This document shows, piece after piece, positions 27,655-37,504 of a stretch of DNA of 64,000 bases. The notes beneath the pieces are model-generated. The model ran no database searches. It worked only from the letters and a program-made list of their open reading frames with translations, and was not told where the DNA came from. The translations under genes and the position numbers were made by a program. Location of the stretch: the NCBI RefSeq assembly GCF_900090195.1, contig NZ_LT607803.1:4924229-4988228 (forward strand). The letters run 5' to 3'. This DNA is from Variovorax sp. HW608. GTDB lineage: Bacteria > Pseudomonadota > Gammaproteobacteria > Burkholderiales > Burkholderiaceae_C. Position 1 is the stretch's first letter; the number at the start of each line of letters is the position of its first letter.

Positions 27655-28197
27655 ATGTCTGCGCAAACCACCAGCGCGCTTGCGCGCGCATCATCGACGA
27701 CGGCGCAGCCGTTTTCGCTCAAGGACTTTCTGCGCAGCTTCATGCTGTTCGAACTGTTCAAGGGCCTGGCGATCACCGGCAAGTACGCCTTCAGCCGCAA
27801 GATCACCGTGCAGTTCCCGGAAGAGAAGACGCCGCTTTCGCCGCGCTTCCGCGGCCTGCATGCGCTGCGCCGCTACGAGAACGGCGAGGAGCGCTGCATC
27901 GCCTGCAAGCTGTGCGAGGCGGTGTGCCCGGCCCTGGCGATCACGATCGAATCCGACGTGCGTGACGACGGCTCGCGCCGCACCACCCGCTACGACATCG
28001 ACCTGACGAAGTGCATCTTCTGCGGCTTCTGCGAAGAAAGCTGCCCGGTCGACTCGATCGTGGAGACCCACATCTTCGAATACCACGGCGAAAAGCGCGG
28101 CGACCTCTACTTCACCAAGGACATGCTCCTGGCCGTGGGCGACCGCTACGAAAAAGAAATCGCTGCCAACAAGGCGGCAGACGCCAAGTACCGCTGA
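27655..28197 (+). CDS. nuoI: NADH-quinone oxidoreductase subunit I
   Basis: A 180-residue ferredoxin-like subunit with two [4Fe-4S] motifs, [12 protein letters not shown] and [12 protein letters not shown] (clusters N6a and N6b), which pass electrons from NuoG to NuoB. The N-terminal ~20 residues are a Ser/Thr/Ala-rich extension. The ATG at 27655 comes 5 bp after nuoH; the longer open frame overlaps nuoH and is rejected. Confidence 0.97.
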   Translation: MSAQTTSALARASSTTAQPFSLKDFLRSFMLFELFKGLAITGKYAFSRKITVQFPEEKTPLSPRFRGLHALRRYENGEERCIACKLCEAVCPALAITIESDVRDDGSRRTTRYDIDLTKCIFCGFCEESCPVDSIVETHIFEYHGEKRGDLYFTKDMLLAVGDRYEKEIAANKAADAKYR

Positions 28198-28232
28198 GCG
28201 GTCTGGCCCGAACCTCGCAACGAATTCGACCC

Positions 28233-28880
28233 ATGGACGTCAAGACCGGTCTGTTCTATCTGTTTTCCGCGGTGCTGCTGTTCGCAGCCTTCCGCGTGAT
28301 CACCGCGCGCAACCCCGTGTATGCCGCGCTCTACCTGGTGCTGGCCTTCTTCCAGGCTTCGGCGATCTGGCTGCTGCTGCGCGCCGAGTTCCTGGCGATC
28401 TCGCTCGTGCTCGTCTACGTGGGGGCGGTGATGGTGCTGTTCCTGTTCGTCGTGATGATGCTTGACATCAACGTCGACAGTCTGCGCGAGGGCTTCTGGC
28501 GGCACTTCCCGCTCGCCGCAGGCGTCGGTGCGCTCATCGCGCTCGAGATGGCCGCGGTGCTGATGGGCGGCTTCCGCCTCGCCGCGCCGAAGAGCCCGCT
28601 GGCGAGCGGCCCCGACACCTCCAACACGCTCGAACTGGGCAAGCTTCTCTACACCGACTATCTCTATCCGCTGGAGATCGCGGCGGTGATCCTGCTGGTC
28701 GCCATGTTCGCGGCCATCGCGCTCACGCTGCGCGCCCGCAAGGACAGCAAGTACGTGAATCCGGCCGATCAGGTCCGGGTGAAGGCGCGCGACCGGGTCC
28801 GCATCGTCCAGATGCCGGCCACGCGTGCGGCACAACCTGCGGCCGAAGAACCGTCGGCAGCTGCGGAGACCAAGGCATGA
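28233..28880 (+). CDS. nuoJ: NADH-quinone oxidoreductase subunit J
   Basis: A 215-residue membrane subunit with five predicted helices, including the conserved [21 protein letters not shown] helix 3 (seen as [19 protein letters not shown]). The C-terminus is a charged, Ala/Glu-rich tail of about 45 residues. It overlaps nuoK by 4 bp (ATGA). Confidence 0.96.
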   Translation: MDVKTGLFYLFSAVLLFAAFRVITARNPVYAALYLVLAFFQASAIWLLLRAEFLAISLVLVYVGAVMVLFLFVVMMLDINVDSLREGFWRHFPLAAGVGALIALEMAAVLMGGFRLAAPKSPLASGPDTSNTLELGKLLYTDYLYPLEIAAVILLVAMFAAIALTLRARKDSKYVNPADQVRVKARDRVRIVQMPATRAAQPAAEEPSAAAETKA

Positions 28881-29185
28881 CGCTCACGCTCGGACACTTC
28901 CTCTCGCTGGGCGCGATGCTGTTCGCGCTTTCCGTGATCGGCATCTTCCTCAACCGGAAGAACCTCATCGTGCTCCTGATGTGCATCGAGCTGATGCTCC
29001 TGGCCGTCAACATGAACTTCGTCGCCTTCTCGTATTTCCTCGGCGACATGCACGGCCAGATCTTCGTGTTCTTCATCCTGACGGTCGCCGCGGCCGAGTC
29101 CGCGATCGGCCTGGCGCTGCTCGTCCTGCTGTTCCGGAACCGGTCGAACATCAACGTCGACGAACTCAACGCGCTCAAGGGCTAA
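28877..29185 (+). CDS. nuoK: NADH-quinone oxidoreductase subunit K
   Basis: A 102-residue three-helix subunit, MrpC-like, with the conserved glutamates in [13 protein letters not shown] and in [14 protein letters not shown]. These glutamates take part in proton translocation. The start overlaps the nuoJ stop. Confidence 0.97.
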   Translation: MTLTLGHFLSLGAMLFALSVIGIFLNRKNLIVLLMCIELMLLAVNMNFVAFSYFLGDMHGQIFVFFILTVAAAESAIGLALLVLLFRNRSNINVDELNALKG

Positions 29186-29193
29186 GGATCATC

Positions 29194-31218
29194 ATGAGCG
29201 CAACACTTTCCGCTTCCTCGCTGCTGGCCGTCCCGCTGGCTCCCCTGGCCGGCGCCGTCGTGACGGGCCTGTTCGGCACCAAGTTCGGCGGCAACCACAT
29301 CGGCCGCCGTGTCACGCATTCGCTGACCATCCTCGGCGTGCTGGTGGCCTTCATCATCTCGGCCATGACGCTCAGGAGCGTGGTCGCCGACGGCGCCCGC
29401 TTCAACGAGACCATCTACGAATGGATGACGGTCGGCGGTCTGAAGATGGAGATCGGCTTCCTGGTCGACGGCCTCACCGCCATGATGATGTGCGTGGTGA
29501 GCTTCGTGTCGCTGATGGTCCACATCTACACCATCGGCTACATGGCGGACGACGACGGCTACAACCGCTTCTTCGCCTACATCTCGCTCTTCACCTTTTC
29601 GATGTTGATGCTCGTGATGAGCAACAACATGCTCCAGCTCTTCTTCGGCTGGGAAGCCGTGGGCCTGGTGTCGTACCTGCTGATCGGCTTCTGGTTCAAC
29701 CGGCCCACGGCGATCTTCGCGAACCTGAAGGCCTTCATCGTCAACCGCGTGGGCGACTTCGGCTTCATCCTCGGCATCGGCCTGATCGCCGCCTATGCGG
29801 GCACGCTGAACTACGGCGAAGCCTTCGCGAAGGCCGACCAGCTGGCCAAGATCACCTTCCCCGGTACCGAGTGGATGCTCATCACGGTGATCTGCATCTG
29901 CCTGTTCATCGGCGCGATGGGCAAGAGCGCGCAGTTCCCGCTGCACGTCTGGCTGCCTGATTCGATGGAAGGCCCGACCCCGATCTCGGCGCTGATTCAC
30001 GCGGCGACGATGGTGACCGCCGGCATCTTCATGGTGGCGCGCATGTCGCCGCTGTTCGAGCTGAGCGACACCGCCTTGAGCTTCGTCCTGGTGATCGGTG
30101 CGATCACGGCGCTCTTCATGGGCTTCCTGGGCATCGTCCAGAACGACATCAAGCGCGTGGTGGCCTACTCGACGCTTTCGCAGCTCGGCTACATGACCGT
30201 GGCGCTCGGCGCCTCGGCATACTCCGCCGCGGTGTTCCACCTGATGACGCACGCCTTCTTCAAGGCCCTGCTGTTCCTCGGCGCCGGCTCGGTGATCATC
30301 GGAATGCACCACAACCAGGACATCCGCTGGATGGGCGGCGTGCGCAAGTACATGCCGATCACCTGGATCACCTCGCTCGTCGGCTCGCTCGCGCTGATCG
30401 GCACGCCGCTGTTCGCGGGCTTCTACTCCAAGGACACCATCATCGAGGCGGTCCACGAAAGCCATCTGTGGGGCTCCGGCTTCGCGTATTTCGCGGTGCT
30501 CGCAGGCGTGTTCGTGACGGCCTTCTACTCGTTCCGGATGTACTTCCTGGTGTTCCACGGCGAGGAGCGCTACGACCAGAATCCGGACGCGCACCATGAT
30601 GCGCACGACGATCACCACGGCCACGGCGAGCATCACGGCCCGCACGAGTCTCCGTGGGTGGTGTGGGTGCCGCTGGTGCTGCTGGCCATTCCCTCGGTCG
30701 TCATCGGTTTCATGACGATCCAGCCGATGCTCTTTGGCGACTTCTTCAGCGGCGCGATCGTCATCGACGAGACCCGGCACGAGTCGATGAAGGAACTGAC
30801 CGAGGCGTTCCATGGCCCGCTGGCGATGGCGCTCCATGGCTTGACCGCGGCGCCGTTCTGGCTCGCGCTCGCAGGCGTGGTGCTGTCCTGGTACATGTAC
30901 CTCGTCAACCCGGCGCTGCCGGCGGCGATCAAGCGCGCCTTCGCTCCGATCTATCGGCTGCTCGACAACAAGTACTACATGGACTGGTTCAACGAGAACG
31001 TCATCGCCCGCGCCACCCGCGCCCTGGGCATCGGTCTGTGGAAGGGCGGCGACCAGGGCGTCATCGACGGCGCCATCGTCAACGGCTCATGGAAGCTGGT
31101 CGGGCGCGTGGCTGGTGCCGTGCGCTGGGTGCAGTCGGGCTACATCTATCACTACGCATTCGCGATGCTGCTGGGCATCTTCGTGCTGATGTCGTATTTC
31201 GTCTGGTTTAAACGGTAA
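29194..31218 (+). CDS. nuoL: NADH-quinone oxidoreductase subunit L
   Basis: A 674-residue antiporter-like subunit with about 16 helices and a long C-terminal amphipathic helix. Proton-channel residues lie in FFGWEAVGLVSYLLIGFW and KSAQFPLHVWLPDSMEGPTP. Residues ~464-488 form a histidine-rich loop (repeated HH and DDHHGHGEHH) between helices; this is variable in the family. The ATG at 29194 is 8 bp after nuoK. Confidence 0.97.
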   Translation: MSATLSASSLLAVPLAPLAGAVVTGLFGTKFGGNHIGRRVTHSLTILGVLVAFIISAMTLRSVVADGARFNETIYEWMTVGGLKMEIGFLVDGLTAMMMCVVSFVSLMVHIYTIGYMADDDGYNRFFAYISLFTFSMLMLVMSNNMLQLFFGWEAVGLVSYLLIGFWFNRPTAIFANLKAFIVNRVGDFGFILGIGLIAAYAGTLNYGEAFAKADQLAKITFPGTEWMLITVICICLFIGAMGKSAQFPLHVWLPDSMEGPTPISALIHAATMVTAGIFMVARMSPLFELSDTALSFVLVIGAITALFMGFLGIVQNDIKRVVAYSTLSQLGYMTVALGASAYSAAVFHLMTHAFFKALLFLGAGSVIIGMHHNQDIRWMGGVRKYMPITWITSLVGSLALIGTPLFAGFYSKDTIIEAVHESHLWGSGFAYFAVLAGVFVTAFYSFRMYFLVFHGEERYDQNPDAHHDAHDDHHGHGEHHGPHESPWVVWVPLVLLAIPSVVIGFMTIQPMLFGDFFSGAIVIDETRHESMKELTEAFHGPLAMALHGLTAAPFWLALAGVVLSWYMYLVNPALPAAIKRAFAPIYRLLDNKYYMDWFNENVIARATRALGIGLWKGGDQGVIDGAIVNGSWKLVGRVAGAVRWVQSGYIYHYAFAMLLGIFVLMSYFVWFKR

Positions 31219-31241
31219 GCGCTCGCTGGAGAAAAACAAAA

Positions 31242-32717
31242 ATGGGTCTGTTGAGCCTTGCCATCTGGATGCCGATCATCATCGGCGCCGTGCTACTGGC
31301 CTTCGGTCGTGACAGTCAGGCGACTGCAGTGCGTTGGATCGCGCTCGTCGGCTCGATCGCGAGTTTCCTCGTCACGCTGCCGCTCTACGCGCGCTTCGAT
31401 ACCAGCACCGCCGCGATGCAGTTCGTCGAGAAGACGAGCTGGATCGAGCGTTTCAACGTCTACTACCACGTCGGCCTGGACGGCATCTCGTTCTGGCTCG
31501 TGCTGCTGACGGCGTTCATCACGGTCGTCGTGGTGATCTCGGCCTGGGAGGTGATCACCGAGCGCGTCAACCAGTACATGGGCGCGTTCCTGATCCTGTC
31601 CGGCCTGATGATCGGCACCTTCGCCGCGCTCGACGGGATCCTGTTCTACACCTTCTTCGAAGCCACGCTGATCCCGATGTACCTGATCATCGGCATCTGG
31701 GGCGGCCCGAACAAGATCTACGCGGCCTTCAAGTTCTTCATCTACACGCTGCTCGGCTCGCTCTTGACGCTGGTCGCGCTGATCTACCTGTACAACAAGT
31801 CGGGCGGCAGCTTCGACATCCTGACCTGGCACAAGCTGCCGCTCGATGCGCGCACGCAGACCTTCCTGTTCTTCGCCTTCCTCGCGGCCTTCGCGGTGAA
31901 GGTCCCGATGTGGCCGGTCCACACATGGCTGCCGGACGTGCACGTCGAGGCGCCGACCGGTGGTTCCGCCGTGCTGGCCGCGATCATGCTGAAGCTCGGC
32001 GCCTACGGCTTCCTGCGTTTCTCGATGCCGATCGCGCCCGATGCCTCGCACGAGTGGGCCTGGTTCATGATCGCGCTGTCGCTGATCGCCGTGATCTACG
32101 TCGGCCTCGTCGCCCTCGTGCAGCAGGACATGAAGAAGCTGGTGGCGTATTCGTCGGTGGCCCACATGGGCTTCGTGACGCTCGGCTTCTTCATCTTCAA
32201 CGAGATCGGTGTTTCGGGCGGCATCGTCCAGATGATTTCCCACGGCTTCGTCTCCGGCGCGATGTTCCTGTGCATCGGCGTACTGTACGACCGCGTGCAT
32301 TCCCGCGAGATCGCGGACTACGGCGGCGTGGTCAACACGATGCCCAAGTTCGCGGCGTTCGCGCTGCTGTTCGCGATGGCCAACTGCGGCCTTCCCGGAA
32401 CGGCCGGTTTCGTCGGCGAGTGGATGGTGATCATCGGCGCGGTCAAGACCAACTTCTGGCTCGGCCTCGGTGCCGCCACGGCGCTAATCTTCGGTGCCGC
32501 CTACACGCTGTGGATGTACAAGCGTGTCTACCTCGGCGCCCCGGGCAACGGCCACGTGAAGGAGCTGAGCGACATCGGTGCCCGCGAAAACCTCATGTTG
32601 GCGTTGCTGGCGGCCGCGGTGCTCTGGATGGGCGTCTACCCCAAGCCCTTTACCGACGTGATGAATCCGTCCGTGGCTGAACTGCTGCGCCACGTGGCGG
32701 TTTCCAAGCTGCCCTAA
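31242..32717 (+). CDS. nuoM: NADH-quinone oxidoreductase subunit M
   Basis: A 491-residue antiporter-like proton-pumping subunit with about 14 helices. It shows FYTFFEATLIPMYLIIGIWGG (key Glu), AVKVPMWPVHTWLPDVHVEAP (key Lys) and a later lysine helix. A GGAGAAAAACAAAA stretch precedes the ATG. Confidence 0.97.
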   Translation: MGLLSLAIWMPIIIGAVLLAFGRDSQATAVRWIALVGSIASFLVTLPLYARFDTSTAAMQFVEKTSWIERFNVYYHVGLDGISFWLVLLTAFITVVVVISAWEVITERVNQYMGAFLILSGLMIGTFAALDGILFYTFFEATLIPMYLIIGIWGGPNKIYAAFKFFIYTLLGSLLTLVALIYLYNKSGGSFDILTWHKLPLDARTQTFLFFAFLAAFAVKVPMWPVHTWLPDVHVEAPTGGSAVLAAIMLKLGAYGFLRFSMPIAPDASHEWAWFMIALSLIAVIYVGLVALVQQDMKKLVAYSSVAHMGFVTLGFFIFNEIGVSGGIVQMISHGFVSGAMFLCIGVLYDRVHSREIADYGGVVNTMPKFAAFALLFAMANCGLPGTAGFVGEWMVIIGAVKTNFWLGLGAATALIFGAAYTLWMYKRVYLGAPGNGHVKELSDIGARENLMLALLAAAVLWMGVYPKPFTDVMNPSVAELLRHVAVSKLP

Positions 32718-32741
32718 ATCCAAGCTGAAGAAGAGAACGAG

Positions 32742-34229
32742 ATGATTGACAAACTCAGCTGGATGACGATCTACCCAGAGGCGGCGCTGCTCATCATGGC
32801 ATGCGTCATCGCGCTGTTGGATCTGTCCACCACCAGCCCCCGCCGTACGGCCACCTATGTGTTGACGCTGCTGACGCTGGCGGTGATTGCGGTGCTGACC
32901 GGATTCAACGCCGCCGAAGGCAAGACCCTCTACGGATTCGGCGGGATGGTCGTGAGCGACCCGATGGGCAACTGGCTCAAGTGCTTCTCGACGCTGGCAC
33001 TGATGGTCACGCTGGTCTACGGCCGCCCCTATTCGGCCGATCGCGGCATGCTGCGCGGCGGCGAGTTGTTCACGATGAGCATGCTGGCTTTGCTCGGCAT
33101 GTTCGTGATGATCTCGGGCAGCAACTTCCTGGTCTTGTACCTCGGCCTCGAGCTGCTGACGCTGTCGAGCTACGCCCTGGTCGCGCTGCGCCGCGACAAC
33201 GCCCTGGCGAGCGAGGCCGCGATGAAGTACTTCGTCCTCGGCGCGATGGCCAGCGGCTTCCTGCTGTATGGCCTGTCGATGATGTACGGCGCGACCGGTT
33301 CGCTCGACACCAACGAGGTGTTCAAGGCCATCGGAAGCCGTCAGGTCAACCACCAGGTCCTGGTCTTCGGCCTGGTCTTCATCGTCGCCGGTCTGGCGTT
33401 CAAGGTCGGTGCTGCACCGTTCCACATGTGGGTGCCCGACGTGTACCAGGGCGCTCCGACGGCGATCACGCTCTTGATCGGCGCGGCGCCCGAGCTGGCG
33501 GCCTTCGCGATCATCATCCGCCTGCTGGTCGAAGGCTTGCTCCCGCTCGCATTCGACTGGCAACAGATGCTGACGCTGCTGGCGATCGCGTCGCTGCTGG
33601 TGGGCAATCTCGCGGCCATCGCGCAGACCAACCTCAAGCGCATGCTGGCCTATTCGACCATCGCGCAGATGGGCTTCATGCTGCTCGGCCTGGTGGCCGG
33701 CGTCGTCAACGGCAACACCTACAACGCCCAGTTCGCCTACAGCGCCGCGATGTTCTACATCGTGACCTATGTGCTCACCACGCTCGCGAGCTTCGGGATC
33801 ATCCTGCTCTTGGCGCGCGAAGGCTTCGAGAGCGAGGAGATCACCGATCTCGCCGGTCTCAACCAGCGCAGTCCACTGTATGCCGGCGTGATGGCGATCG
33901 CGATGTTCTCGCTGGCGGGTGTGCCGCCGCTGGTCGGCTTCTACGCCAAGTTCGCGGTGCTCCAGGCGCTGATCGCATCGGGCCAGGCGATGCACATCGC
34001 GCTGGCCGTCTACGCGGTGGTGATGTCGCTGATCGGCGCCTTCTACTACCTGCGCGTGGTCAAGGTCATGTACTTCGATGAGCCTTTGACCGCGACGACG
34101 GTGTCGGCGCCCCAGGACGTCCGTGCCGTGCTGACCGTCAACGGCGCGCTGATCCTGATCCTCGGGATCCTGCCCGGTGGCCTGATGGCGCTGTGCGCGC
34201 AGGCGATCGTGGCAACGCTCGCGACCTGA
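32742..34229 (+). CDS. nuoN: NADH-quinone oxidoreductase subunit N
   Basis: A 495-residue antiporter-like subunit. It carries the family residues in [20 protein letters not shown] and [22 protein letters not shown]. It is the last subunit gene of the 14-gene operon. A DUF2818 gene follows after 9 bp and is probably cotranscribed. Confidence 0.97.
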   Translation: MIDKLSWMTIYPEAALLIMACVIALLDLSTTSPRRTATYVLTLLTLAVIAVLTGFNAAEGKTLYGFGGMVVSDPMGNWLKCFSTLALMVTLVYGRPYSADRGMLRGGELFTMSMLALLGMFVMISGSNFLVLYLGLELLTLSSYALVALRRDNALASEAAMKYFVLGAMASGFLLYGLSMMYGATGSLDTNEVFKAIGSRQVNHQVLVFGLVFIVAGLAFKVGAAPFHMWVPDVYQGAPTAITLLIGAAPELAAFAIIIRLLVEGLLPLAFDWQQMLTLLAIASLLVGNLAAIAQTNLKRMLAYSTIAQMGFMLLGLVAGVVNGNTYNAQFAYSAAMFYIVTYVLTTLASFGIILLLAREGFESEEITDLAGLNQRSPLYAGVMAIAMFSLAGVPPLVGFYAKFAVLQALIASGQAMHIALAVYAVVMSLIGAFYYLRVVKVMYFDEPLTATTVSAPQDVRAVLTVNGALILILGILPGGLMALCAQAIVATLAT

Positions 34230-34238
34230 TCCGGCTCC

Positions 34239-34544
34239 GTGTCGCAAAGCGCCTCGGTCTGGGTGGTGCTGCTGGTTGCGCTGCTGGCAGCCAACCTCCC
34301 GTTCTTCACGGAGCGCATACTGGGGCTGATCCCGCCGCCCAGCACGACGAAGAAGTCGCTGGCGATCCGGTTCGGCGAACTGGTGCTGCTCTACTTCGTC
34401 GTCGGCGGCATCGGACTGCTGTTCGAAAGCCGCGTCGGGCAGATTGCACCCCAGGGATGGGAGTTCTACGCCGTCACGGCCGCGCTGTTCGTCGTGCTGG
34501 CCTTCCCCGGGTTCACGTGGCGCTACCTGTTGAAGCATCGCTGA
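34239..34544 (+). CDS. DUF2818 family membrane protein
   Basis: A 101-residue protein with three hydrophobic segments, matching the DUF2818 family that usually follows nuoN in Burkholderiales. It starts at GTG, 9 bp after nuoN, before VSQSASVWVVLL. The function is unknown; the fixed position suggests a link to complex I assembly or stability (inference). The NUDIX gene begins 10 bp downstream. Confidence 0.85.
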   Translation: MSQSASVWVVLLVALLAANLPFFTERILGLIPPPSTTKKSLAIRFGELVLLYFVVGGIGLLFESRVGQIAPQGWEFYAVTAALFVVLAFPGFTWRYLLKHR

Positions 34545-34554
34545 AGGAAATCGC

Positions 34555-35169
34555 ATGAGCTCGAAGTCCCCTGACAGCGTCGATACGCACCTCCGTGAAG
34601 AATGCACGGGCAGCGAGTTGCTGTTCCAGGGCAACTTCCTGCGCGCCAGGCGCGACACCGTCAGGCTGCCCGACGGGCACACCGCGACGCGCGAATACGT
34701 CGTGCATCCGGGGGCGGTGGTGGTGGTGCCCTTGCTCGACGACGGGCGCCTCGTGCTCGAGCGCCAGTACCGCTACCCCATCGGCCATGTGATGACCGAG
34801 TTTCCGGCCGGAAAGCTCGATGCCGGCGAGGATCCTTTCCTGTGCGGCCAGCGCGAACTGCTCGAGGAAACCGGCTACACCGCGCGCGAGTGGGCCTACG
34901 CCGGCGCGATGCATCTGGCGGTGGCCTACTCGACCGAAATCATCCACATCTACTTTGCGCGCGGCCTTTCGCTCGGAACGCGCCAGCTCGATCACGGCGA
35001 GTTCCTCGACGTGATCACAGCGACGCCCGAGGAGGTCCTGGCCTGGTGCCGCGACGGGATCGTGACCGACGCCAAGTCGCAGACTTGCGCCTTGTGGGTT
35101 CAGAACGTCCTTTCGGGCGCATGGGTCCTCGACTGGCAATCGCCCGCGCAGTTCGCTGCGGCGGGATAA
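34555..35169 (+). CDS. NUDIX hydrolase (ADP-ribose pyrophosphatase-like)
   Basis: A 204-residue NUDIX protein. The Nudix box is complete at residues 86-108: Gly-x5-Glu-x7-RELLEETGY. The surrounding fold (REYVVHPGAVVVVPLLDDG) is of the ADP-ribose pyrophosphatase type, hydrolysing nucleotide diphosphate sugars. AAGGAAATC precedes the ATG. It lies in the short run nuoN-DUF2818-nudix-DUF1178. Confidence 0.92.
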   Translation: MSSKSPDSVDTHLREECTGSELLFQGNFLRARRDTVRLPDGHTATREYVVHPGAVVVVPLLDDGRLVLERQYRYPIGHVMTEFPAGKLDAGEDPFLCGQRELLEETGYTAREWAYAGAMHLAVAYSTEIIHIYFARGLSLGTRQLDHGEFLDVITATPEEVLAWCRDGIVTDAKSQTCALWVQNVLSGAWVLDWQSPAQFAAAG

Positions 35170-35176
35170 TGCGCGC

Positions 35177-35611
35177 ATGAAGGTTCTCAACCTCCAATGC
35201 GCACACGGTCATGGCTTCGAGGGATGGTTCGCGTCCCACGAGGAGTTCGAGCGCCAGCTCACGGCCGGGCTGGTGGAGTGCCCGCTCTGTGGTGACAGGA
35301 AGATCACCAAGCTGCTGGCCGCGCCGCGGCTGAATCTCGGCAGCGCCAAGCCGGCCGAGCCGCGGGCGCCGTCGGACGAGGCCGAATCGCCGGAAGGCCG
35401 CTGGCTCCAGGCGGTGCGCAAGGTGATCGCGCAAACCGAGGACGTCGGCGACCGCTTCGCCGACGAGGCACGAAAGATGCACTATGGCGAGGCGGAAGAG
35501 CGCGGCATCCGCGGCCAGACCACGCGCGAGCAGGCTCAAAGCCTGATCGACGAAGGGATCCCGGTGTTTTCGCTGCCCTTGCCGCCCGCGCTCAAGGAAA
35601 CCTTGCAGTAG
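35177..35611 (+). CDS. DUF1178 family protein
   Basis: A 144-residue protein of the DUF1178 family. The N-terminus MKVLNLQCAHGHGFEGWF with a later CPLCGD suggests a zinc ribbon. The middle is Ala/Pro-rich and the C-terminal part has EEAEERGIRGQTTREQAQ-type sequence (here GEAEERGIRGQTTREQ). The function is unknown. It starts 7 bp after the NUDIX gene. Confidence 0.9.
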   Translation: MKVLNLQCAHGHGFEGWFASHEEFERQLTAGLVECPLCGDRKITKLLAAPRLNLGSAKPAEPRAPSDEAESPEGRWLQAVRKVIAQTEDVGDRFADEARKMHYGEAEERGIRGQTTREQAQSLIDEGIPVFSLPLPPALKETLQ

Positions 35612-35641
35612 CGCAGCGCGCCGGCCGGGTGTCCCTGGCCC

Positions 35642-37429
35642 TCAGGCCACGAATTGCAGCGCTGCGAGTCGGGCGTAAACGCCGTTCTCTGCCACCAGGC
35701 TCGCGTGCGTCCCTTGTTCGACGATGCCGCCGTGGTCGAGCACCACGATACGGTCCGCCTTTTGCACGGTCGCGAGCCGGTGGGCAATCACGAGCGTGGT
35801 GCGCCCGGCCATTGCCGATTCCAGTGCCGCCTGCACCATGCGTTCACTCTCGGCGTCGAGCGCGCTCGTGGCCTCGTCGAGCAGAAGCAGCGGCGGATTC
35901 TTCAGCATGGCGCGTGCGATCGCGATGCGCTGCCGCTGGCCGCCGGAAAGGCGGACGCCGCGCTCGCCCAGGAAGGTGTCGTATCCCTCGGGCAGCGCGC
36001 GCAGGAAGCCATCCGCGAAGGCCGCCTTGGCGGCGGCGTGGACTTCTTCCTCGGTGGCATCGGGGCGTCCGTAGCGGATGTTCTCGAAGGCGGTCGCCGA
36101 GAAGATGACCGCATCCTGGGGAACCAGGCCGATGCGCGTGCGCAACTCGTCGAGCGACAGCGCACCGAGCGAAACACCGTCCAGCGAGATGCTTCCGGAT
36201 TGCGGGTCGTAGTAGCGCAGCAGGAGCTGGAAGACGGTGCTCTTGCCGGCCCCGCTCGAGCCCACCAGCGCCACGGTTTCTCCGGGCGTGATCGCGAGGC
36301 TGAAGTCGCGCAGCGCGGGAATGCCGGGGCGGGAAGGGTAGTGAAAGTCCACCGATTCGAAACGGACCGAGCTTCCCGCGTCGGAAGCCGGCGTCTGGAC
36401 GGGTGCGGCGGGCGATTGGATCACGGACTTGGCGTGCAGCAGCTCCATCAGCCGCTCGGTCGCGCCGGCCGCGCGCAGCAGGTCGCCGTAGACCTCGCCG
36501 AGCACCGCCGCGGCGCTCGCGAGGATGATCACGTAGACCACCGTCTGCCCCAGGTGGCCGGCCGTGATGTCGCCGCGCAGAACGGCCTGTGTGCCCTGGT
36601 AGAGCCCCCAGAGCAGCGCCGCCGACGTCGCGATGATGATGAACGCCACGAGGAAGGAGCGCGCCTTCGTGCGGCGAACCGCGGTGCGGAAGGCGTTGTC
36701 CGTCGAGGCGTCGAAGCGGGCCGATTCGCGTGACTCCGCCGTGTAGCTCTGAACGACCGGGATGGCATTGAGCACTTCGGCCGCGATCGCGCTCGAGTCC
36801 GCCACGCGGTCCTGGCTGGCGCGCGACAGCTTGCGCACCCGCCGGCCGAACCACATGCTCGGCAGCACCACCAGCACGAGGATGCCGAGCACCTGGACCA
36901 TCACGTAGGGATTGGTCCAGATCAGCATCGCCAGGGCGCCCACGCCCATCACCCCATTGCGCAGGCCCATGCTGAGCGACGAGCCGACCACGGTCTGCAC
37001 CAGGGTGGTGTCGGCCGTGAGGCGTGAAAGCACCTCGCCGGTCTGCGTGGTCTCGAAGAAGACCGGACTCTGCCGCAGCACGTGGGCGTAGACGGCATTG
37101 CGCAGGTCCGCCGTGACGCGTTCCCCGAGCCAGCTCACGGTGTAGAAGCGCGCGGCCGAGAACAGGCCCAGCGCCACGGCGACGGCGAAGAGGGCGACGA
37201 AGTGATCGCGCAGGGCCATCGTCTGCGCGCCCTTGTCGCTCGAAACCAGGCCGCCGTCGATCAGGCTGCGCAGCGCGATCGGGAAGACCAGCGTCGTGAC
37301 GGCGGCAAGCACCAGGAAAACCCCGGCCAGGAGGATCTGGGTGCGATACGGCCTAAGAAAGGGCGCCAGCCCGGACAAGGACTTCGGGGAGCCTTTGCCG
37401 GGCCTGGTGGAAGCAGCGGAAGAAGCCAT
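35642..37429 (-). CDS. ABC exporter, fused permease-ATPase (MsbA-related)
   Basis: A 595-residue half-transporter. Six membrane helices (about 25-320) are followed by an ATPase domain with Walker A LVGSSGAGKST, signature VRLSGGQRQRIAIARAM, Walker B PLLLLDEATSALD and an H-loop histidine. As a homodimer it should export a lipid or drug; it resembles the MsbA-related subgroup rather than true lipid A flippase. It is divergent from the MarR-EmrAB operon and convergent with DUF1178. The substrate is unknown. Confidence 0.92.
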   Translation of the reverse strand: MASSAASTRPGKGSPKSLSGLAPFLRPYRTQILLAGVFLVLAAVTTLVFPIALRSLIDGGLVSSDKGAQTMALRDHFVALFAVAVALGLFSAARFYTVSWLGERVTADLRNAVYAHVLRQSPVFFETTQTGEVLSRLTADTTLVQTVVGSSLSMGLRNGVMGVGALAMLIWTNPYVMVQVLGILVLVVLPSMWFGRRVRKLSRASQDRVADSSAIAAEVLNAIPVVQSYTAESRESARFDASTDNAFRTAVRRTKARSFLVAFIIIATSAALLWGLYQGTQAVLRGDITAGHLGQTVVYVIILASAAAVLGEVYGDLLRAAGATERLMELLHAKSVIQSPAAPVQTPASDAGSSVRFESVDFHYPSRPGIPALRDFSLAITPGETVALVGSSGAGKSTVFQLLLRYYDPQSGSISLDGVSLGALSLDELRTRIGLVPQDAVIFSATAFENIRYGRPDATEEEVHAAAKAAFADGFLRALPEGYDTFLGERGVRLSGGQRQRIAIARAMLKNPPLLLLDEATSALDAESERMVQAALESAMAGRTTLVIAHRLATVQKADRIVVLDHGGIVEQGTHASLVAENGVYARLAALQFVA

Positions 37430-37469
37430 GGCCCGATTCTAGCTAACGCTTGCCCACTCAAAGGCCGCC

Positions 37470-37498
37470 TTGACAATAATTGCCTCGGCAACTAATAT
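37470..37498 (+). promoter_or_regulatory. Consensus sigma-70 promoter with embedded operator for marR-emr operon
   Basis: TTGACA (37470-37475) and TAATAT (37493-37498) are separated by exactly 17 bp. The spacer holds the inverted repeat TTGCC-TC-GGCAA (37480-37491), extended imperfectly to both sides (CAATA...TATTG, 37474-37500), a plausible MarR operator. Expected transcription start is about 37505, the first base of the ATG. Confidence 0.8.
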
Positions 37499-37504
37499 TG
37501 CGGC

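Noticed and set aside
29182..30837. Long minus-strand open frame within nuoL
   Set aside because: It is a shadow of nuoL, which has full family conservation in the sense frame.
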